DNA of 64,000 bases from Gordonibacter sp. 28C (GTDB lineage Bacteria > Actinomycetota > Coriobacteriia > Coriobacteriales > Eggerthellaceae). The stretch is from contig NZ_PPTR01000003.1 of the NCBI RefSeq assembly GCF_003339845.1, positions 1 through 64,000 on the forward strand, given 5' to 3'. Below, in pieces: positions 50,471 through 59,527 of the stretch. Made by a program: the position numbers and the translations under genes. Under the pieces are notes generated by a model that saw only the letters and a program-made list of their open reading frames with translations, ran no database searches and had not been told where the DNA came from. Numbering within the stretch: position 1 is the first letter of the stretch; every line of letters begins with the position of its first letter.

Positions 50471-51521
50471 GACGCGCCCCCTCGCTTTTTCCATCCTGAG
50501 CGGGGCGACCGCAGGGAGCGGAGCCGAAGGATCCCACGCGGGCCGCCAGGCCAGACGAGCGATCGAGCGGCACGTTCCCGTCCTCTTCCGCAGCGCTCAA
50601 CGCTGACGCCGCGCGGGATCCTTCGAATCCGCGCTGCGCGCTGCGCTCAGGATGACAAAGGCCTTCCTCCGCAGACAAGTCCACCGTGCATCTCCGCATG
50701 GCGGAGCAACCCATGTTGATGGCGAGCGGCAGCGCGGCGATGTGGCACGGGGCCGTGGCCACGCGCACGGCCAGCGCCGTCGTGCGGCCGCCCAGGCCGC
50801 CGGGGCCCACGCCCGTGGCGTTCACGGCCTCCAGCAGCTCCTCCTCCAGCGCGCGCACGCGCGGATCGGCCGCGGGCACGTCCACCGGCCGCATGAGCGC
50901 GCGCTTCGCGAGGCCGGCCACCTTGTCGAACGTGGAGCCGATGCCCACTCCCACCACGAGCGGCGGGCAGGCGTTGGCGCCCTTCTCGCGCACGCAGCGC
51001 ACGAGCTCGTCCACGATGCCCTGCTTGCCGGCGCCCGGCACCAGCATGACCACGCGGCTCGCGTTGTCCGAGCCGCCGCCCTTCAGCATGACGTGCAGCC
51101 GTGCCGTGCCCGCCTCGTCCACCGGGTGGACGTCGCAGAACGCGGGCGTGTTGTCGCCCGTGTTCGCGCGGTCGAGCACGGCGTCGCGCACCACCGACTT
51201 GCGCAGGCGCGCCTCGTCGTAGGCGCGGGCGACCGCGTCGTCCACGTCGGCGAACACGTCGCCGGCCGCGAGGACGCCCGGCCCTATCTCCAGGCTCACC
51301 CATACCGTGCCGGTGTCCTGGCAGATGGGCACGCGGTCCTGCCGCGCGATGCGCGCGTTCTCCACCAGCTGGTCGAGCACGGCCCGCCCGCGCGGGCCGT
51401 CCTCCGCAGCGCGCGCCGCCTCGAGCCCCGCCGCGATGTCGGCCGGCAATTCGCAGGCAAGCTGCGGGATGGCCGCGTAGACGGCGTCCGCAACCTGTGA
51501 TTTCGTGATGATGGTGTCCAT
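50463..51521 (-). CDS. Class I fumarate hydratase, alpha (N-terminal) subunit, extended by a repeat
   Basis: Carries the iron-sulfur-binding part of heterodimeric fumarase. Conserved: PICQDTGTVWVSLEIG (about 67-82), TGDNTPAFCDVHPV (about 115), GGGSDNASRVVMLVPG and GGRTTALAVRVATAPCH (about 245). Normal alpha subunits have about 280 residues; this frame has 352. From about residue 288 the sequence (CHPERSAQRGFEGSR...) is a translation of the dispersed palindromic repeat 50492-50656, which removed the old stop and prolonged the frame to overlap the beta gene. ATG at 51521. Confidence 0.9.
   Translation of the reverse strand: MDTIITKSQVADAVYAAIPQLACELPADIAAGLEAARAAEDGPRGRAVLDQLVENARIARQDRVPICQDTGTVWVSLEIGPGVLAAGDVFADVDDAVARAYDEARLRKSVVRDAVLDRANTGDNTPAFCDVHPVDEAGTARLHVMLKGGGSDNASRVVMLVPGAGKQGIVDELVRCVREKGANACPPLVVGVGIGSTFDKVAGLAKRALMRPVDVPAADPRVRALEEELLEAVNATGVGPGGLGGRTTALAVRVATAPCHIAALPLAINMGCSAMRRCTVDLSAEEGLCHPERSAQRGFEGSRAASALSAAEEDGNVPLDRSSGLAARVGSFGSAPCGRPAQDGKSEGARRG
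50492..50656. repeat. Dispersed palindromic repeat, copy 2, within the fumarase operon
   Basis: A 165-base element ending in CGCTCAGGATGAC (50644-50656) with the inverted CATCCTGAGCGG at the other end, and internal GGATCC/TTCGA segments. It lies at the alpha-beta junction and supplies the last ~60 codons of the alpha gene. Confidence 0.85.
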
Positions 51522-51870
51522 GGAAAAGATTATAGCGCAAGCATTGCGCTCGCCGTGCGAAATGCGGTAAGCGCGTCCAACCCCTTCGAACCCCCTGCGG
51601 AACGGGGCCGCGCAAGCGACTCGCTCGAAAGCGCGCAAAAATCTGCGACGCTCGATGCTCGGCGAGGGGCGTTCCTCCTCGCCGGCCTGTCCCTGCCGAG
51701 AATCACCTGGTCGGAAGAACGGCATCCACGATGCCGCACGGCACCGTTTCGAGCAGGACGGCTTTTCCCCTCTCCCTGTCGTCAAACGTCGCGGGTTTTT
51801 GTGCAATTCCGGCATGCTTTCTTGCACGAGCTACCGAACGGCCGCGGAACCCTCCGTCTCCATAAACCGT
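51522..51870. other. Intergenic region upstream of the fumarase genes
   Basis: No gene seen. It should hold the fumarase promoter. An imperfect hairpin GGCGAGG.../...CCTCGCC lies near 51659-51685. Nothing else is evident. Confidence 0.4.
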
Positions 51871-52023
51871 TGCACAAAAATCACCGAGGTCCCCCGTCTC
51901 ACGGCGCTTTTGAGCCTGAGCACATCGACCCAACCCACTCGTATCGATCGTTTGCCCAGTTCGCGCAACTTGAAAACGCTCGCATGCAACGCTGGTAAGG
52001 GGGACGTCGGTGATTTTCGTGCA
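51871..52023. repeat. Long inverted repeat B
   Basis: Arms 51871-51895 and 51999-52023 pair over 25 positions with two mismatches around a 103-base centre. The arm holds CACGAAAATCACCG, the same core as in elements A1 and A2, followed by an unrelated GACGTCCCCC end. Confidence 0.8.
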
Positions 52024-52078
52024 GCTGAGCGACTGTGCGAAGCTCAGGACGCTCGCCTTGCGGCTGGAAACGCGCTAT

Positions 52079-52113
52079 ACGCTGTCGCCCTCCAATGCGG
52101 AAGGCGACAGCGT
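52079..52113. terminator. Hairpin downstream of the XRE module
   Basis: Eleven-bp stem ACGCTGTCGCC (52079-52089)/GGCGACAGCGT (52103-52113), 13-base loop, 22 bases after the XRE gene on the minus strand. No T run. Confidence 0.45.
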
Positions 52114-52134
52114 GTCGGACGCGAACCCTACCGG

Positions 52135-52326
52135 TCAGTCCAGATGGAACAGCTCCTCCACCGTCGTGCCGAGTTCGCGGGCGAGGCGCAGGGCGAGGGG
52201 CAGCGTGGGGTCGTACTTGTCGTTCTCCACGGCCACGATGGTCTGGCGGCTCACGCCGCAGCGCTGGGCCAGATCCTCTTGGCGCAGGCCCTTCTCCTTC
52301 CGAAGCCGCTTGATGTCGTTGCGCAT
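52135..52326 (-). CDS. Minimal XRE-family regulator (second module)
   Basis: A 63-residue Cro/CI helix-turn-helix (LRQEDLAQRCGVSRQTIVAVENDKYDP) ending in LGTTVEELFHLD. It resembles the other short XRE regulator at 13507. It lies 14 bases after the membrane protein gene in the same operon. The promoter has two operators of the same form as the first module. Confidence 0.9.
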   Translation of the reverse strand: MRNDIKRLRKEKGLRQEDLAQRCGVSRQTIVAVENDKYDPTLPLALRLARELGTTVEELFHLD

Positions 52327-52340
52327 AACCGGCCCGCCCG

Positions 52341-52661
52341 CTACGCCACGTAGAGCGCGAAGAAGCCGGCGAAGAACGCCACGATCGCCACTCCCAGCCC
52401 GCCCACGAGCAGCTGCGCGACGCGGTTGGGCTCGCGGTACTCGTCGTCGCCCGCCACCATGCTCCGCTTCATCCACTCCTCCGACAGGCCCTGCGCCAGG
52501 AGCACGGCGATGAGCACGAGTCCCGGCAGCATGTCGTGGAAGCGACCGGTCGTCACGTACAGCACCAAGTCGACAAGCGTCCATGTGGCCAGCAGCAAGA
52601 GGGCGAGCTTGAACCCCAGCGACTCCGACCGCGTCTTGATCGATTTCTCCATCTCGTCCAT
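52341..52661 (-). CDS. Small membrane protein paired with XRE regulator (second module)
   Basis: A 106-residue protein with three hydrophobic helices (about residues 18-36, 42-60, 84-105). The order of genes (membrane protein first, regulator second) is the reverse of the module at 13028. GGAAGGAG precedes the ATG. No family is recognised. Function probably envelope or stress related, by analogy with other XRE/membrane pairs; this is inference. Confidence 0.75.
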   Translation of the reverse strand: MDEMEKSIKTRSESLGFKLALLLLATWTLVDLVLYVTTGRFHDMLPGLVLIAVLLAQGLSEEWMKRSMVAGDDEYREPNRVAQLLVGGLGVAIVAFFAGFFALYVA

Positions 52662-52692
52662 GTCCGGCTCCTTCCGCCTTCATTCTGAAAAT

Positions 52693-52755
52693 GTAAAGAA
52701 CTCTTGACTTTTCAGAGTATGCCACCCCTGCGCAAAAATGTCAAGAGCTCTTTAC
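52693..52755 (-). promoter_or_regulatory. XRE promoter with flanking twin operators (second module)
   Basis: Minus-strand TTGACA (52744-52739), 17 bases, CATACT (52721-52716). Flanking sites GTAAAGAACTCTTGAC (52693-52708, plus) and GTAAAGAGCTCTTGAC (minus, 52755-52740) fit GTAAAG-N4-CTTGAC, the same rule as at 13780-13795. Confidence 0.75.
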
Positions 52756-52797
52756 TTTTCGCATGTTCGAAAGCGAAGTCGTTCGGGTGGTGCGCCG

Positions 52798-53589
52798 CTA
52801 CTTCACCACGAAGTCGCCGGGAAGGCGCGGAGCCGTGCGACGGTAGGAAACGGCGGGGTGGCCCAGCAGCATGCAGATCTGCAGGAGCCGGTCCTCGGCC
52901 TGAAGGAACGCCTTGACGGCGGGAAGCTCCTCGGCGGCGCGGCACAGGTAGCCGTTGAACAGGACGCCCAGGCCGAGCGAGGCCGCCGCGAGCTCCATGT
53001 TCTGCGCGGCCAGCCCGGCGTCGTCGGCGCGGTCGGCCGCGACGAACGCGACAGCGGGCGCGTTGCGGAACAGGAAGTCCTGCCGCCCCGCCCGCGCATC
53101 GCGCAGGAAGGGCTTGTAGAGCTTGACCCAGCGCGGCTTGTCGGCGGCGGGAAGCGCGAGCAAGTCCTCGATACCGCTCCACACGAGGCGTTTGAGCTCG
53201 TCGAGCTCGTCCTGCACCACGACGAAGCGGCAGCCTTGGGCGTTCTTCGCCGTGGCGGTGTAGCGTCCCGCCTCCAGCACGAGACGCAGCGCGTCCTGCT
53301 CCACCGCGCGCGGGCGGTAGTCGCGCACGCTGCGGCGCGACTTGATGGCTACGAGCAGCGCCCGCGCGTCGATGGTCGTGCCGGCAGGAGCGCACGGCTC
53401 CACGTCCGCCATGTCGTAGCCCGGAATGGACACCGCCTCGGTCGGGCACACGGCCACGCAGTGCCCGCACAGGATGCAGCGCCCTTTCACCTGGGCAACG
53501 CCATCCTCCACCGCCAGGTTCGCGCCCACGCAGTCTTCCACGCAACGCCCGCACCCGATGCACCGCTCAACGTCGATCTCTATCAGCAT
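52798..53589 (-). CDS. Ferredoxin-nitroreductase fusion
   Basis: A 263-residue protein with an N-terminal ferredoxin domain (two cluster motifs, CIGCGRCVEDC at about 10-20 and CILCGHCVAVC at about 38-48) and a C-terminal nitroreductase FMN domain (RRSVRDYRPRAV at about 83-95, ETARYTATAKNAQG-like AGRYTATAKNAQG near 105). Such fusions are common in anaerobes and reduce nitro, azo or other electron acceptors using ferredoxin-level electrons. AGAGAGG is 7 bases before the ATG. Confidence 0.93.
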   Translation of the reverse strand: MLIEIDVERCIGCGRCVEDCVGANLAVEDGVAQVKGRCILCGHCVAVCPTEAVSIPGYDMADVEPCAPAGTTIDARALLVAIKSRRSVRDYRPRAVEQDALRLVLEAGRYTATAKNAQGCRFVVVQDELDELKRLVWSGIEDLLALPAADKPRWVKLYKPFLRDARAGRQDFLFRNAPAVAFVAADRADDAGLAAQNMELAAASLGLGVLFNGYLCRAAEELPAVKAFLQAEDRLLQICMLLGHPAVSYRRTAPRLPGDFVVK

Positions 53590-53710
53590 GTTGAACCTCT
53601 CTTATTAAGGAGAGTTCGACCCCTCCCCCAACGAAGGGAGCGCCGCCCAAGCGACGCCCCCATGATCCGCGCTATAGTAGTAACCCGCCGGCCCATCCAA
53701 CCCGCAACAA

Positions 53711-53781
53711 GGGCGGGGAGGTCGTGCAGGGTGCCGAGCTTTCGCGAAGTGTGCGAGAAGCCCTGTGCGACCTCCCCGCCC
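53711..53781. repeat. Long hairpin E after mdh
   Basis: Arms 53711-53732 and 53760-53781 pair over 22 positions with three mismatches, core GGGCGGGGAGGTCG, 27-base centre. It lies 16 bases after the mdh stop and may also terminate transcription. Confidence 0.7.
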
Positions 53782-53797
53782 GCCCCGCAGGTCGAGC

Positions 53798-54721
53798 CTA
53801 CTCCGGCAGGTTCGCCAACCCCGCGCGGACGCTGTCGGCGCTCGCCTGCAGCGCGGCCAGCTCGTCGTCGTTCAGGTCGAACTCGACGACCTCCTCCACG
53901 CCGCCCTTGCCTAGGCGCACCGGCACGTTCATGTAGAGGTCCTCGATGCCGTACTGGCCGTCGATGTGCGCGCACACGCTCATGACCTCGTGCGTGTCGC
54001 CCAGGATGGCCTCGACCATCTTCGCGATGGACGCGCCCGGCGCGTAGTAGGCGCTGCCCGTCTTGAGGTGCGCCACCACCTCGGCGCCGCCCTTGACGCA
54101 GCGCTGCACGGCTTCGGCCACGGCCGCCTCGTCCATGAGCTCGGTGATGGGCGTGCCGGAAACCGTGGTGAAGCGCGGCCAGCACACCATGCCCTCGCCG
54201 TGCGCGCCCACGGCCCAGGCCACCACGTCGGCCGGCTCGCAGCCCAGCTTCTCGCACACCGCGAACGACAGGCGCGAGGAGTCCAGAACGCCACCCATGC
54301 CCATGAGGCGGTTCGCCGGCAGGCCCGACTGCCGATACGCCAGCGTGGTCATGACGTCGAGCGGGTTCGTCACGCAGATGAACACGGCGTTCGGGGAAGC
54401 CTCCATGGCCTGGCCGATCACCGACTTCATGATGCCGGCGTTCACGCCGAGCAGGTCCTCGCGCGTCATGCCGGGCTTGCGGGCGATGCCCGCCGTGATG
54501 ACGACGATGTCGGAGTCGCGCGTGTCGGCGTAGTCGTTCGTGCCGGTCACGCGCACCGTGAACTTCTCCACGCTGCGCATGTGCATCATGTCGAGCGCCT
54601 TGCCCTGCGGCAGGCCCTCGGCCACGTCGATGAGCACGACGTCGGCCAGGTTCTTGGACGCGATGATGTGGGCGGCGGTGGCCCCGACGTTGCCGGCGCC
54701 GACGATGGTTACTTTAGACAT
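53798..54721 (-). CDS. mdh: Malate dehydrogenase
   Basis: An LDH-type malate dehydrogenase of 307 residues, interconverting malate and oxaloacetate with NAD(H). The NAD loop is VGAGNVGATAA (about 6-16), and the substrate-specificity segment ARKPGMTREDLL (about 79-90) has the arginine typical of malate enzymes. The catalytic histidine is in VGAHGEGMVC (about 173-182). Together with the class I fumarase upstream on the map, it would run malate-fumarate interconversion. GGAGC precedes the ATG. Confidence 0.93.
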   Translation of the reverse strand: MSKVTIVGAGNVGATAAHIIASKNLADVVLIDVAEGLPQGKALDMMHMRSVEKFTVRVTGTNDYADTRDSDIVVITAGIARKPGMTREDLLGVNAGIMKSVIGQAMEASPNAVFICVTNPLDVMTTLAYRQSGLPANRLMGMGGVLDSSRLSFAVCEKLGCEPADVVAWAVGAHGEGMVCWPRFTTVSGTPITELMDEAAVAEAVQRCVKGGAEVVAHLKTGSAYYAPGASIAKMVEAILGDTHEVMSVCAHIDGQYGIEDLYMNVPVRLGKGGVEEVVEFDLNDDELAALQASADSVRAGLANLPE

Positions 54722-55270
54722 GTGATAGCTCCTTCGAAGTCAGATTCAGCGACCGCATTGTAGCGCCCCGCGCCGCCGTCGGCGGCCGGGAGCCGCGCAT
54801 CTCCAGCGAAACGGCACGTCGCGGCATGCTTCACGGACCTCGAACGCACGGTTTTCGCCGCAATGTTACGCTTCGGTCCGAGAGCTTCCGCCGTGAAGCA
54901 GCGCCATCTGGGAAAATGCTCGTCGGCGACGGCATGCGCGACATCGTGGCCCCGAAAACCTTCCGCAAAACGTAACATTGCGGCGAAAACCGTGCGTTCG
55001 AGGCCGACTTCCCCGTCGGATCGCCGTCGGCGCAATCCCGTCGATCCGCCTGCGGCAAGTCGGCCAACCTCTGCGGAAGGTTCCAGACGGGCGGGGGCAT
55101 CGTCGCCCGGCCCGCTTTCAAGCGCCTTGGTTCGCGAGCGTCCAGGCGCGCGGCCTCTATGACGATTCGACGCGAAGAACCGACTGGCCGGTCCGATGAC
55201 CACGTCGGCCACGAAAAAACGGCGCAGCCGTTGGGCTGCGCCGTCGAAGGGCGAAACGGATGCGCGGGCG
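54722..55270. other. Intergenic region with 33-bp inverted repeat
   Basis: No gene is seen. The gap contains the perfect inverted repeat 54838-55003. The right part, 55010-55270, is high in GC and holds nothing recognisable except that the topA stop follows. Confidence 0.5.
54838..55003. repeat. Long inverted repeat C (33-bp perfect arms)
   Basis: Arms 54838-54870 and 54971-55003 pair perfectly over 33 bases around a 100-base centre. The arm holds GCGGCGAAAACCGTGCG, which is related to, but not the same as, the CACGAAAATCACCG core of A and B. Downstream of topA. Confidence 0.9.
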
Positions 55271-57796
55271 TTAGGCCTTCTTGGCGGGCGCCTTGCGCTT
55301 GGCGGGGGCTTTCTTCGCAGCCGGCTTCTTCACGGCCGGCTTCTTGGCGCCGCCCTTGGCGTCCTTCTTGTCCTCGTCCTGCTCCTTGCCGGGGCAGTCG
55401 AAGTTCGGGCAGAGCTTCCAGGGGCCGCGGTTCGTGGTGACGATGACCATGGGCGCGCCGCAGTGCTCGCACACCTCGCCCGTGGCGGCCAGCGCCCCGT
55501 ACTGGGGCAGCGGGTAGCCCGTGCCGCATTCGTCGTAGTTCTCGCAGCGGATGAAGCGCTTCAGCGTGCGCGGGTTCTTCTGCGCGATGAGCTTGGCCGT
55601 TTTGCCCTTCGCCTTGCAGGCGGGACACTCGCCCACCTCCACGTCGGGCTCCTTGTTCGTGGAGCAGTTCGGGTCGATGCAGATGGTGCGCGGTTTGCTG
55701 CGGAAGGCCGTCACCTTCACCTGGGGCATGCCGCACGTGGGGCACGGCTCGGGCACGGCCTCCACCTTGCCCTTGGGCAGGGGGTACGTGACGTCGCAGT
55801 CGGGCCAGCCGGAGCAGCCGATGAACATGCCGCGCGTCTTCTGGCTCGCGCGCAGCTGCAAATCCTTGCCGCACTTGGGGCAGGGTCCCACGTAGGCGTC
55901 GGCGGCCACGGCGTCTGCCAGAGCGTCCTTCACCTCTTCCGAGTGCGGAAGCAGGCTCGCCAGCTGCTCGGACAGCAGGTTGCGGGACGTGTCGACCACC
56001 TGGGACTTCGTCGTGCGGCCCTCGGCGATGTTGTCCATCTCCTCTTCCAGCTCGGCCGTCATCTCGGGGTGGGTGATGTGCGGGGCGAACTTGTCCAGCG
56101 CGTCGCACACCGCCATACCCAGCTGCGAGGGCTCGATGGGGTCGTTCTGGATGTACTTCACCGTGTACAGGCGCTCGATGATGGAGTGGCGCGTGGACTT
56201 CGTGCCCAGGCCCAGCTTCTCCATCTCCTGGATGAGCTTGCCCTGGCTGTAGCGCGCGGGCGGCTCGGTCTGCTTCTTCGTGCACGTGGCGCCGCCGAAC
56301 GCGATGGTCTCGCCCTCGGAAAGCGCAGGAAGCTGCTCGTCCTTCTTCAGGCCGTAGGGGTAGATGGCGCGGTAGCCCGGCTTCACCAGCACGTCGCCCT
56401 TCGCCACGAACGGCTCGGCGTTCACGTCGAGCGTCACCTTCGTGCCCTCGATGACCGCCGCCTCGGACAGCGTCGCCAAGAAGCGGCGCGCGATGAGGTT
56501 GTACAGCTTGTAGTCGGCCGGCGCCAAATCGTCGGGCGTGGCTTTGGCCGTGGGGTAGATGGGCGGGTGGTCCGTCGTCTCCTTCTTGCCGCGCGTGGCC
56601 TTGAGCTCGCCTTTTGCCAAAAGCTCCTTGCAGTACGGCGCGTAGGCGGGGTTGCCGGAGATGGCCTTCACCGTCTCGGCCAGGTCGAGCGAGCTGGGGT
56701 ACACCGTGTTGTCCACGCGGGGGTACGAGATGTAGCCGTCCATGTACAGGCTCTCGGCGATGCGCATGGTGCGCGCGGGCGAGATGCCCTCGGCCGACGC
56801 GGCGGCCATGAGCGAGGTGGTGTTGAACGGCGCGGGCGGCTGCACCGTGCGTTTCTTCTTCTCCACGGACGACACCGTGGCGGTTGTCGCGCCCTCCACG
56901 TGCGCCATGACGGCTTGCGCCTCGGCCTCCACCTTGAAGCGGGCCGTGGCGTGCGGGGCCTCGAAGGCGTCCGGGTCGGCGCCGAACGCGCCGCGGATCA
57001 CCCAGTAGTCCTCGGGCACGAACGCCAGGCGCTCGCGCTCCTTGGCCACGATGAGCGCGAGGGTTGGCGTTTGCACGCGGCCGGACGAGCGCACGTTGCC
57101 GTAGCCGGCGAACTTCACGAGCGTCAGGTAGCGCGTGAGCACCGCGCCCCAGATGAGGTCGATGTCCTGGCGCGACGCGCCGGCGGACGCCAGGTTCACG
57201 TCAAGCTCCACCAGGTTGGAGAACGCGTGTGTGATCTCCTCCTTCGTGAACGCCGAGTAGCGGGCGCGGGACACGGGCGCCGTGTCGTTCACTTCCTGGA
57301 TGCACGAGAGCGCGTCGCTTCCGATGAGCTCGCCCTCGCGGTCGAAGTCGGTGGCGATGATGACCGAGTCGGCCTTCTTCGCCAGGTTCTTCAGGGAGCG
57401 GATGATCTCCTTCTCCTTGGGCTGCTTCTTGATGGGCGCGTACACCAGGTACGGCAGCGCGTCCATCTTCCACGTCTTCAGCTCCACGCCGTCTTCGGTG
57501 AAGGGCTTCTTCTTTTTGAAGGGGGGTTTGGGCAGCGTCGCGGGCAGGTCGGCGGGAAACGTCTCGCCCTCCTCGGTCACGCCCTGCCAGCCGCCGCGCT
57601 TCTTGTACACCATCGAGGGGGTGAAGTCGGGCTCCAGGATGTGGCCGCGCAGGCCGATGGTCACCCATTCCTCGCCGTCCACGTCGAAGCGGTACACCGG
57701 CGTGGAATACACCTTGTCCGCCTTGGGTTTCTTCACGCCGAGCAAATCGGCGATTTTCTGAGCCGCGTCGTTCTTCTCGGTTACCACCAGCTTCAC
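55271..57796 (-). CDS. topA: DNA topoisomerase I (type IA)
   Basis: Relaxes negative supercoils. An 841-residue enzyme: N-terminal TOPRIM domain (VVTEKNDAAQKIADLLG, then FDREGELIG at about 150), active-site tyrosine in YISYPRVDNTVYP (about residue 355), and four C-terminal zinc ribbons (CPKCG, CPTCG, CPACK, CEHCG) followed by a Lys/Ala/Pro tail. The TOPRIM start and GLRGHILE resemble archaeal-type TopA more than the E. coli type. GTG start with AGGAGG upstream. Confidence 0.93.
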   Translation of the reverse strand: MKLVVTEKNDAAQKIADLLGVKKPKADKVYSTPVYRFDVDGEEWVTIGLRGHILEPDFTPSMVYKKRGGWQGVTEEGETFPADLPATLPKPPFKKKKPFTEDGVELKTWKMDALPYLVYAPIKKQPKEKEIIRSLKNLAKKADSVIIATDFDREGELIGSDALSCIQEVNDTAPVSRARYSAFTKEEITHAFSNLVELDVNLASAGASRQDIDLIWGAVLTRYLTLVKFAGYGNVRSSGRVQTPTLALIVAKERERLAFVPEDYWVIRGAFGADPDAFEAPHATARFKVEAEAQAVMAHVEGATTATVSSVEKKKRTVQPPAPFNTTSLMAAASAEGISPARTMRIAESLYMDGYISYPRVDNTVYPSSLDLAETVKAISGNPAYAPYCKELLAKGELKATRGKKETTDHPPIYPTAKATPDDLAPADYKLYNLIARRFLATLSEAAVIEGTKVTLDVNAEPFVAKGDVLVKPGYRAIYPYGLKKDEQLPALSEGETIAFGGATCTKKQTEPPARYSQGKLIQEMEKLGLGTKSTRHSIIERLYTVKYIQNDPIEPSQLGMAVCDALDKFAPHITHPEMTAELEEEMDNIAEGRTTKSQVVDTSRNLLSEQLASLLPHSEEVKDALADAVAADAYVGPCPKCGKDLQLRASQKTRGMFIGCSGWPDCDVTYPLPKGKVEAVPEPCPTCGMPQVKVTAFRSKPRTICIDPNCSTNKEPDVEVGECPACKAKGKTAKLIAQKNPRTLKRFIRCENYDECGTGYPLPQYGALAATGEVCEHCGAPMVIVTTNRGPWKLCPNFDCPGKEQDEDKKDAKGGAKKPAVKKPAAKKAPAKRKAPAKKA

Positions 57797-58366
57797 GCGG
57801 TTCCTCCTGTTTCAACGGGGCCGCCTCCCGCGGCCTGGTTACGTTCACACGATTGCCCCAACTGGTTTATTAACGTGTGCGGGGATGAAGCGCTCGCGAC
57901 GGGCGCGGGCCGTCGAAACGGCGCGCGCACCCGATGTCGGGCGCAGCAGACGTTAGCATACACGATTTTTCGCGAATGCGGTGAAAATTGCGATTCTCTT
58001 GAAGAAAGCGCGAACCTTCCCGACAGGGCTGGAAAGGGGCGGATAGGCGGACCGGCGAGGGATCAAACCTTGCAGGTTTTCAACGCGGCCAGAAAACCCC
58101 TGATCGCCCCACAACAAACGGGCGACGGGGCCAAAGCGAGTTCGGGAAATGCGATGGGGATTTCGTTACCGCGCGTTGGAGAAGCTGCGGGCGTTTCGTG
58201 AACCGGGCGATTCTCGGTTAGGCTATCCTTCAAGGTGAAGCCGCCGAACCGACCCACTCACCGCCGCGCGTATCGACCACGAAACGCACCAGCGGCGGCA
58301 TCGCCCGTCCGTCCGCTCCGCTCGGAGCGCCGCAAACGCCCCTCGAAGACCGCAAGGAGTCGTTCC
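57797..58366. other. Divergent intergenic region, topA and a small anchored protein
   Basis: No gene is seen. It should hold the promoters for topA (leftward) and the gene at 58367 (rightward). A stretch at 57955-58010 is AT-rich with CGATTTTTCGCG and GGTGAAAATTGCG in inverted order. Nothing firm. Confidence 0.4.
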
Positions 58367-58834
58367 ATGAAGAAACTGCTTGGAGTGCTGCTCGGACTGC
58401 TCGTCGTCGTGGTGCTGGTGGGCGTGGGCCTGGTGGCCCTTTCGAACCCCTCGCTCGGCCCGGTGAGCGACGCGGCGCAGAGCGCCAAGGCGGCCGTCGC
58501 GAACGTCGCCATGGACGCCGCCGACGTCAAGGGGAAGATCAACGACGCCGTGGAATCGAACCGCTCAGCCATCCAGGCCGCCACCGGCCTGACCGACGAG
58601 CAGTTCGACGAAGCCGTGGCCGGCCTGGCCATAAACGACTGGCAAGCCGTCGCGTTGCCGGGCGACGCCGTGGCAACCGGCACGGAGAGCGCCAGCGCCC
58701 TGGGGGTCGACGGCACCATCACCACCTACGAGGATCCCTCCTACGTCACGGTGAACGCCTACGGGCAGAACGTCACCCTGGCCGTGCCCGAAAGCGCGCA
58801 AGCCTACCTGCCGTACCTCACGCTGCTCGGATAG
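58367..58834 (+). CDS. Small membrane-anchored protein, unknown
   Basis: A 155-residue protein with an N-terminal membrane helix (about residues 4-26) and an Ala/Asp-rich extracellular part without cysteines. The segment ATGLTDEQFDEAVAGLAINDWQAVALP is conserved-looking, and the C-terminal third is beta-rich (GTITTYEDPSYVTVNAYGQNVTLAVP). No family is recognised. AAGGAGTCGTTCC precedes the ATG at 58367. Single transcription unit between topA and the convergent amino acid transporter. Confidence 0.65.
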   Translation: MKKLLGVLLGLLVVVVLVGVGLVALSNPSLGPVSDAAQSAKAAVANVAMDAADVKGKINDAVESNRSAIQAATGLTDEQFDEAVAGLAINDWQAVALPGDAVATGTESASALGVDGTITTYEDPSYVTVNAYGQNVTLAVPESAQAYLPYLTLLG

Positions 58835-58864
58835 CCGGCTCTGCAGGCGGCGTCCGCAAACCCC

Positions 58865-59527
58865 CTACCCCGCGCGGGCCTCCTTCAGGCGGCGCTGGTA
58901 GGCGCGCACGATCTGCGATAGCGTGAAGCACACGACGAAGTAGATCGCGGCCATGATGCCGAAGATGGCGAATATCTGCACCGTGGAGTTGTAGCTGTTC
59001 ATGAGTATCATGCCGCGGCCCATGAGCTCCTGCAGCGCCATAGCGCCCCACAGGTAGCTCGTGTCCTTGATGGTGGTGACGAACTGCGACAGCAGCGCGG
59101 GCACCATGTTGCGCAGCGCCTGCGGAAGGATGATCAGCAGGTAGGTCTGCACGGTGGAGAAGCCTTGGCTCCTTGCGGCCTCGTACTGGCCGAACGGCAC
59201 GCTCGCCAGGCCGCCGCGCACGATCTCGGCAACGCTGGCGCTGGTGAAGAGGGTGAACGCCAGCACGGCCGCGCCGATGGGCGGCAGCTGCGCCACGAAG
59301 AACGTGAACATGATCCACAAAAGCAGCGGCGTGTTCTTGAACACCTCGATGTAGACGGTGGCCACGCCGCGCAGCACGCGGCTGTTCGACGTGCGCATGA
59401 CGGAGATGACGGTGCCGAGCACCACCGAGCAGGCGATGGCAAGCGCGGAGATGAGCAGCGTCATGCCCAGGCCCTGCAGCAGGAATCGGAGGTTCACCCA
59501 GGTGAACAGCGCGGTTATATCGCTCAT
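58865..59527 (-). CDS. Polar amino acid ABC transporter permease (second subunit)
   Basis: A 220-residue HisM/GlnP-type inner membrane permease with five or so helices. The EAA loop EAARSQGFSTVQTYLLIILPQ (in part) at about residues 118-138 contacts the ATPase. Its ATG overlaps the stop of the first permease by 4 bases. Fourth gene of the operon glnQ-like ATPase, binding protein, permease 1, permease 2. Confidence 0.93.
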   Translation of the reverse strand: MSDITALFTWVNLRFLLQGLGMTLLISALAIACSVVLGTVISVMRTSNSRVLRGVATVYIEVFKNTPLLLWIMFTFFVAQLPPIGAAVLAFTLFTSASVAEIVRGGLASVPFGQYEAARSQGFSTVQTYLLIILPQALRNMVPALLSQFVTTIKDTSYLWGAMALQELMGRGMILMNSYNSTVQIFAIFGIMAAIYFVVCFTLSQIVRAYQRRLKEARAG

